Source: Pseudonocardiales bacterium | GTDB taxonomy: Bacteria > Actinomycetota > Actinomycetes > Mycobacteriales > Pseudonocardiaceae | NCBI GenBank assembly: GCA_023252195.1 | Contig: JAHEXI010000018.1 | Span: 1 to 64,000, forward strand | Direction: 5' to 3' | Length of the DNA stretch: 64,000 nt | Notes under the pieces: generated by a model | What the model saw: the letters and a program-made list of their open reading frames with translations, nothing else | What the model was told of the DNA's origin: nothing | Databases searched by the model: none | Program-made: the position numbers and the translations under genes | Shown here: one piece after another, positions 59,340 to 64,000 of the stretch | How the letters are laid out: each line of letters begins with the position of its first letter | Numbering within the stretch: the stretch's first letter is position 1

Positions 59340-60113
59340 ATGCGGCCCCCGGTTATGGCGCGCCTGGTGATCGTGGCGTTGACGATCGTCCTGCTTGGCA
59401 TTGCCGCCGGACTGGCCGGCGCGCTGGTACTGCCGAAAACCTACGGAGCCCGCGCGGAGATCCTCTACTCCATCGGCCAGGACCCACAGAGCGGCGACCC
59501 ACTGAAGCAGGATCGCGAGCTATCCACCCAGCTGGTGTACCTGACCAGCCGGGCGGTGCTCGGTCCGGTCGCGCAGAAGCAAGGGCGGGAGTTCGACGAT
59601 CTCGCAAAGGACGTCAGCGTGCAGGTCCTGAACAACAGCGAGGTCATGGAAGTCGAGGCCGATGGTGCCACCAGGCAGGCCGCCCTGCAGACACTGCAGG
59701 CCGTGGTGACCGGGTACATGACGCTGATCAGCCAGCCCACCGGGGTGTCCCGCAACCTGCACAACCAGCTTGCTGACGCTGACACGAACACCCTGGCGCT
59801 GCAACAGCGGGTGCAGCAACTCGTCCCCGCGGTATTGGCCGGCACTGCCACCCAGGCTTCCCTCGACGCTGTTCGGGCGCAGGTCACCGCATCCTCGGAC
59901 CTGGGGAAGGCGCTCCAGGCCAGGATCGACGAGCTCGACCTCACCGGACAACAGGGGCCCGGCGCCCAGATACTGACCCCGCCCTACGCGATGCCCGACC
60001 CGGTGTTCCCGCAGCCGCTCATCTCAGCCGGAATCGGCGCGCTGGTGGGCGTGATCGTCGCCGGCGCGGTCGTGGGTGTCGCTGCTCGGCGGGAGGCGCT
60101 CGCCCGCGTCTGA
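59340..60113 (+). CDS. Wzz-like chain-length determinant/membrane protein
   Basis: 257 residues from the ATG at 59340. Two membrane helices at the ends (residues about 7-28 and 228-250) bracket a largely helical extracytoplasmic region with coiled-coil character (NTLALQQRVQQLVPAVLAG). LPKTYGARAEILYSIGQDPQ resembles the first conserved motif of Wzz/YveK proteins, and the Pro-rich AMPDPVFPQPLISAGIGAL near the second helix fits the family. Such proteins control length of surface polysaccharides; no kinase domain is attached. Upstream gene is divergent. Confidence 0.7.
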   Translation: MRPPVMARLVIVALTIVLLGIAAGLAGALVLPKTYGARAEILYSIGQDPQSGDPLKQDRELSTQLVYLTSRAVLGPVAQKQGREFDDLAKDVSVQVLNNSEVMEVEADGATRQAALQTLQAVVTGYMTLISQPTGVSRNLHNQLADADTNTLALQQRVQQLVPAVLAGTATQASLDAVRAQVTASSDLGKALQARIDELDLTGQQGPGAQILTPPYAMPDPVFPQPLISAGIGALVGVIVAGAVVGVAARREALARV

Positions 60114-60131
60114 TGTACCAGACTGGGCGCC

Positions 60132-60932
60132 ATGAGCCTGACAATCGGCGACCGTCCGCTGTCTTCGCGCCCGCGCGACACCGTGAACTACCGCATCGAC
60201 GGCCCCGCGCACCGGCTGCTGTTCGAGCCCTTCCCCCGGCGGGTGCGGGCGGTCTTCGGCGGTGCGACGGTGCTGGACACCACCAGCGGCATGCTGCTCC
60301 ACGAGAGCAATCTGCTCCCGCAGCTCTACCTTCCACGCGACGACGTCCGCGGCGACCTACTCACTCGCACCGAGCACCGCACGCACTGCCCGTTCAAGGG
60401 CGACGCCAGCTACTGGTCGGTCACGGTGAACGGCCAGGCGGCGGACAACGCCCTGTGGTCCTACCTCGATCCGCTGCCTGAGGCGAGCTGGCTCCGCGAT
60501 CATGTGGCGCTGTATTGGGGCTCGATGGACGCCTGGTTCGACGAGGACGAGGAGGTCGCGGGACACCTGCGCGATCCCTACCAGCGAGTCGACGTCCGCG
60601 CCACCAGCCGGTGCGTGCGGGTGATGGCCGGTGACGAGGTGATCGCCGAGTCCCGGCGTGCGGTGGTGCTGTCCGAGACTGGCCTACCCAATCGCTTCTA
60701 CCTGCCGATTGACGATGTACGCAGCGAGGCGCTCGAGCTGTCCGGCACGCACACGGTCTGCCCGTACAAGGGCACCGCGTCATACCGCAGCCTGCGCACC
60801 GCATCGGGGCTCATCGTCGATGCGGCCTGGTACTACCCGGAACCGTTGGACGGAGTGCAGGGGATCCGGGGCTATCTGTGCTTCGCCGCCGACGGGATCG
60901 AGACCTGGGTGGACGGCGTTGCCTTGCATTAG
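60132..60932 (+). CDS. DUF427 protein with two tandem domains
   Basis: 266 residues. Two DUF427 units: residues about 20-125 (VRAVFGGATVLDTTSGMLLHE, YLPRDDVRGDLL, HCPFKGDASYWSV) and about 150-262 (VRVMAGDEVIAESRRAVVL, YLPIDDVRSEALEL, CPYKGTASYRSL). Single-domain members are small beta-tent proteins of unknown function; duplication is common in actinobacteria. It starts 18 bases after the Wzz-like gene and meets the convergent FUSC gene with a 4-base overlap. Confidence 0.88.
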   Translation: MSLTIGDRPLSSRPRDTVNYRIDGPAHRLLFEPFPRRVRAVFGGATVLDTTSGMLLHESNLLPQLYLPRDDVRGDLLTRTEHRTHCPFKGDASYWSVTVNGQAADNALWSYLDPLPEASWLRDHVALYWGSMDAWFDEDEEVAGHLRDPYQRVDVRATSRCVRVMAGDEVIAESRRAVVLSETGLPNRFYLPIDDVRSEALELSGTHTVCPYKGTASYRSLRTASGLIVDAAWYYPEPLDGVQGIRGYLCFAADGIETWVDGVALH

Positions 60933-63046
60933 GTCCGCGCGGCGGAGCTGGGCGCGCTGGGCCGGGGCGCGCCGCAGTCGATGGCCAGCCCGCTGACCGC
61001 GCCGTCGAGCCGACGCAGGAATCGCACGGCGGCGGCGTGCTCGGCGTCGGCAGCGAGGTCCTCCGCGGCGTCGAGTAGCTCCGTGGCGTCGGCGAGCTCC
61101 ACTCGGTCTGGGGGGTCCGGGGGCTGCCCGAGCAGCGCTCGCAGTGCACGCACGTTGGCCCGCACCGCGTCAGCCGCCCGAGTCAGCGCCAGCCGCGCCG
61201 GCTCCGGCGACCCGGGTGCCTGGGTGGCCAACCGGGCCAGGCCGCGGGCGTAGCGGTCGCAGGCCGCAAGCGTGCGTATCGTGCGGCGGAACCCGCCCCG
61301 GCCGGAGAGGCCGGCGAGGCCAGTGGTGAGCGGCCGCGCTGCGGTGCGCAGCGTCAGCACGGTCTGGTCGAGCTTGCGGGCGCGGGCGAGCAGCCGCTGC
61401 GCTCCGGCGTCCCCGCCGCCGGCCAGGTCACGGACGGCGACGTCGAGCAGATCGTCCAGCCCGGACAGGAACTCCGCGACGTGTCCGGACACCGTGTCGC
61501 GGGTGCTGCTGGGCAGCACCAGGAACGCGACCGCGATCCCGATCACCGCCCCGGCAGCGGTCTCCTCCAGCCGCAGCACCAGCACGTGGATGCTGAACCG
61601 GCCAAGGAGCCCATAGAGCAGCGCGAGCACGGTAGTGACCCAGAACATGAAAAGTCCCTGCGAGACGCGCAACACATAGAAGCCGAGGAACACGCAGCAG
61701 AACAGCGTGACCAGCGAGGCGACCGTGTTGCCGCCGACCGCTACCGCCACCCCGATGCCCGCCACCACGCCGGCCAGCGTTCCGACGATCCGCTGCCAGC
61801 CGCGGGAGAGGATCTCACCCAGGGAGGTCGTGTTGGTGAACACGATGAACGCGGTGATCACGGCCCAGTACCAGCGGCTGGGGGAGATGAGCTCGCCGAC
61901 GACGATCGCCAGGCTGGTCGCCACCCCGACCTGAATCGCCTGCCGGGTGCTCGCGCGCAGGCCAGGCTCGCCGGCAGCCTCCTGGTCGGGATCGTCGTCG
62001 CTGCCCGACTCTTCGATCGCCGCGAGTTCTGGCGCCTCGCGGGAGCCGGCGTCGCACATCGCGAGGCTCGCCCGGTGGATCGCGGCCGCCAGCCGCCGCG
62101 ACGGTGAGTCGCCTTTACGGCCGGTAAGGACGTCGGGCACCTCGGCCACTCCCAAGCCGTCTCGGAGCTGGGCGAGGGCCGCCAGGAGGGCGGCGCGCTC
62201 GTCCCGGGCTACCGGATTTTCGGAGCACACCAGATGTTCCGCAGCGGCCACCAGCCGCTCCACCGTGAGCTCCGCGTCGAAGATCCGCAGAGCCAGCGTC
62301 CGGTTGGGAACGCCAGGCCAGGCCTGCTCGGCGTCGGCGCGCTCCAGGATGTCGGCGACCAGCAGTGCGGTCTCGTTGAGCCGGGCCAGGCGCAGCCGCA
62401 GCGGTCGGCCCCCCGGTTTGGGCAGCCGGCTCGCAGCGACCGCGTCGCGCGCCCCGTCGATGACGGCGGCGGCGCGGGCCCGGAACGCCGCCACGGTGCG
62501 GCGCAGGGTGCGCTCCGGTCGTTCGGTGAACACCACACCGCGCAACACCAGCGTGCAGGCGGTGCCCACCACCAGGGCGAGCACCAGCCACGGCAGCTGT
62601 TCGAGCCGGGCGCCGAGGAATTGGGTGAAGAAGTAGGACTGGAACCCGACCTGGCCCAGTGCGGTGGCGCGCGGCCCGAACCGCCGCACGTAGACCGCTA
62701 CCACCATGATCGCGACGAACACCACGTCGGCCACAATGCGGTGCCCAGCGAGCAGCGTGCCTAGCGACACCGCTGCTGCTGCCGGTACCGGCAGCAGCAC
62801 GGTGGTGCGGCGCTGCGCGCCGGGTTCCGGGTCGTTGACCGAGATCGCGGCCACCATGCTCACAATGACACCGAGCAGCACCGCGGTAATGGGCTGGCCG
62901 GTGAGCCGGGCGATCCCGGTCATCACGCCTAGCGAGGCGACCATGCTGGCGGTGGCGGTGCTGGCCAGCCGCAGCCGCAGCAGTCCAGGATCCGAAGCGA
63001 CCAGCGCGTCGCGCAGCCGTCTGCTGACATCCCGCGGCGTGGCCAC
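60929..63046 (-). CDS. FUSC family membrane protein (aromatic acid exporter/AaeB-like)
   Basis: 705 residues. Two FUSC-type membrane halves of about six helices each (residues ~30-180 and ~395-545) separated by a cytosolic domain, the layout of YccS/AaeB/ArAE exporters. ARLTGQPITAVLLGVIVSMV and SPSRWYWAVITAFIVFTNTTSLGEILSRGWQRIVGTLAG (here in part) are FUSC signatures. It may export aromatic acids or other organic anions. No membrane-fusion partner is needed in actinobacteria. No regulator gene is seen nearby. Confidence 0.87.
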   Translation of the reverse strand: MATPRDVSRRLRDALVASDPGLLRLRLASTATASMVASLGVMTGIARLTGQPITAVLLGVIVSMVAAISVNDPEPGAQRRTTVLLPVPAAAAVSLGTLLAGHRIVADVVFVAIMVVAVYVRRFGPRATALGQVGFQSYFFTQFLGARLEQLPWLVLALVVGTACTLVLRGVVFTERPERTLRRTVAAFRARAAAVIDGARDAVAASRLPKPGGRPLRLRLARLNETALLVADILERADAEQAWPGVPNRTLALRIFDAELTVERLVAAAEHLVCSENPVARDERAALLAALAQLRDGLGVAEVPDVLTGRKGDSPSRRLAAAIHRASLAMCDAGSREAPELAAIEESGSDDDPDQEAAGEPGLRASTRQAIQVGVATSLAIVVGELISPSRWYWAVITAFIVFTNTTSLGEILSRGWQRIVGTLAGVVAGIGVAVAVGGNTVASLVTLFCCVFLGFYVLRVSQGLFMFWVTTVLALLYGLLGRFSIHVLVLRLEETAAGAVIGIAVAFLVLPSSTRDTVSGHVAEFLSGLDDLLDVAVRDLAGGGDAGAQRLLARARKLDQTVLTLRTAARPLTTGLAGLSGRGGFRRTIRTLAACDRYARGLARLATQAPGSPEPARLALTRAADAVRANVRALRALLGQPPDPPDRVELADATELLDAAEDLAADAEHAAAVRFLRRLDGAVSGLAIDCGAPRPSAPSSAART

Positions 63047-63229
63047 CGCATCGATGCTGGCACGGGCAACCGCCGCGACGCGACACGAGCGTCAGCGTTT
63101 CGCCGGGGTGGCAATTGCGGTGGTCGATGGTGCGGGCATCGTTACTATGCGCGATTCAGTTCGTTACTTACGGTAGTTCGATCTTGGGGCCGGGATCCGG
63201 CCGTTTCGCGCGTTGCGAGGAATACCAAC

Positions 63230-64000
63230 ATTTCCAGACGTCGACCGTTGCCCGCCGCCCTGCTGGGGACCGCGGTCGCGCTGGCCGCCGCCGTATCTGG
63301 AGCGCAGCCGGCTATCGCGGAGCCGTCGAGTGCACCGCAGACGGCCGACAAGCCGGAGTGTTCAATCGGGCTGAGCTGCCGTTTCATCCCGGCCGCTTAC
63401 GCCCAGACCGACCCGTCCAAGCCGGCCGCATACGGCAACTACCACAAGGCCGACCGGCCGCGCGATGGCGACGACATCCGCTACATCGTCATCCACGACA
63501 CCGAGGAGCGCTACGACCGCGCCATCGCCAGGTTCCAGGACCCGCACGCCAGAGTGTCGACGCACTACCTGATCCGGTCCTCCGACGGCGAGATCACCCA
63601 ACTCGTCCACACCAAGGACATCGCGCACCAGGCCGGCAACTACTGGTTCAACATGCACTCCATCGGCATCGAGCACGAGGGAGTCCTCGCCGACGGTGCC
63701 CACTGGTACACCGAGGCGATGTATCAGTCCTCCGCCCGGTTGGTGCGCTACCTTGCGGCGCGCTACCACATCCCGCTGGACCGGGAGCACATCCTGGGCC
63801 ACGAGGAGATACCCGGCACCACACCGGCCGGAGTCGCCGCGATGCACTACGACCCCGGCCCGTACTGGGACTGGGCGCACTACTTCGACCTGCTGGGTGC
63901 GCCGCTGCGCGGTGCGTCGTCGGACGGTGTGGCCCTGCTCGCCGCGCACTTCGCCGACCCGCCGGTGCTGACGATCGCGCCGCGCTTCGCCAAGAACGCC
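63230..64000 (+). CDS. secreted N-acetylmuramoyl-L-alanine amidase (Amidase_2/PGRP), partial at the right edge
   Basis: Runs off the window after 257 codons. The reading frame is open from an ATT at 63230 behind GAGGAA (seven bases), giving SRRRPLPAALLGTAVALAAA as a signal peptide; the first ATG/GTG/TTG in frame is a TTG at 63248, which would lose the basic n-region. The mature part has an Amidase_2 domain: IRYIVIHDTEE (zinc His), HYLIRSSDGEITQLV, FNMHSIGIEHEG and GTTPAGVAAMHYDPGPYWDW with the second zinc His and Asp. It cleaves between MurNAc and L-Ala in peptidoglycan. Start codon uncertain. Confidence 0.8.
   Translation, partial: MSRRRPLPAALLGTAVALAAAVSGAQPAIAEPSSAPQTADKPECSIGLSCRFIPAAYAQTDPSKPAAYGNYHKADRPRDGDDIRYIVIHDTEERYDRAIARFQDPHARVSTHYLIRSSDGEITQLVHTKDIAHQAGNYWFNMHSIGIEHEGVLADGAHWYTEAMYQSSARLVRYLAARYHIPLDREHILGHEEIPGTTPAGVAAMHYDPGPYWDWAHYFDLLGAPLRGASSDGVALLAAHFADPPVLTIAPRFAKNA

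Noticed and set aside
1-64000. CRISPR arrays or rRNA genes
   Set aside because: No regularly spaced direct repeats of 25-40 bases and no rRNA-like stretches were seen.

Overview
The window is high-GC actinobacterial DNA. MoaA, MurJ, MurA-like and Kup genes, a SigK/fasciclin locus resembling the mycobacterial MPT70/83-SigK system, DUF3558 and DUF427 proteins, SenX3/RegX3 remnants and a Scr1(DUF5753)/DUF397/DUF6879 regulatory module together suggest Actinomycetia, probably Pseudonocardiales. The taxon is inferred; no rRNA is present.

Left chromosomal part (1-9107): the end of a Scr1-type regulator, a membrane-anchored DUF4352-like protein, moaA, an aromatic/histidinol-phosphate aminotransferase, a dienelactone-hydrolase-like protein, acetoacetate-CoA ligase, a decayed multicopper oxidase, a MurA-family enolpyruvyl transferase, a VOC protein, then tRNA-Ser(GCT) and tRNA-Arg(ACG).

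Integrated island (9062-35785): the 3' 44 bases of tRNA-Arg recur perfectly at 35742-35785, and a tyrosine integrase lies next to the intact tRNA. The ~26.7 kb between the repeats carries: (a) a minus-strand flavin/iron-sulfur electron-transfer operon (secreted protein, ApbE, ferric-reductase-like membrane protein, NuoF-like protein, truncated ferredoxin); (b) kup and a flippase-like membrane protein; (c) an IS110 element with a zinc-ribbon partner gene and a possible bridge-RNA region; (d) a YggT protein; (e) the most unusual locus, 21507-33897. In (e) a NiCoT nickel/cobalt transporter and a MarR regulator on the minus strand sit beside a plus-strand cluster: AmiC-like amide sensor, aliphatic amidase AmiE, tubulin-like GTPase 1 (His-rich N-terminus), a 99-aa protein, tubulin-like GTPase 2, a Prx5-type peroxiredoxin, a sigma-factor-like protein, a second 99-aa protein, an unknown protein, and an RsbQ/RsbP pair (alpha/beta hydrolase plus PAS-PP2C phosphatase). 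A 27-bp imperfect palindrome is shared by the nicT and amiE promoters. The two tubulin-like proteins have complementary canonical and degenerate nucleotide-binding loops. The right end of the island is decayed, and no transfer or replication genes were seen.

Right of the island (35786-46450): a rearranged zone with fragments of a tyrosine integrase (twice), LuxR-type ATPase, ArsR, SenX3/RegX3, another histidine kinase and an XRE-ImmA protein. Between the fragments are intact murJ, a FemAB-like transferase, an ATP-grasp gene with a chimeric tail, and a secreted tripeptidyl aminopeptidase.

Right chromosomal part (46450-64000): a sulfite-oxidase-like membrane molybdoenzyme, fasciclin lipoprotein, SigK-like sigma factor and shortened anti-sigma factor; a small His/Gly-rich peptide; a phosphoesterase lipoprotein; the Scr1/DUF6879 and DUF397 genes; a fatty-acid hydroxylase; DUF3054; a GDSL lipase; a DUF3558 lipoprotein; a Wzz-like protein; a double DUF427 protein; a FUSC exporter; and a partial secreted peptidoglycan amidase. 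Two families of dispersed palindromic repeats each occur twice (3257/45526 and 8691/45954).
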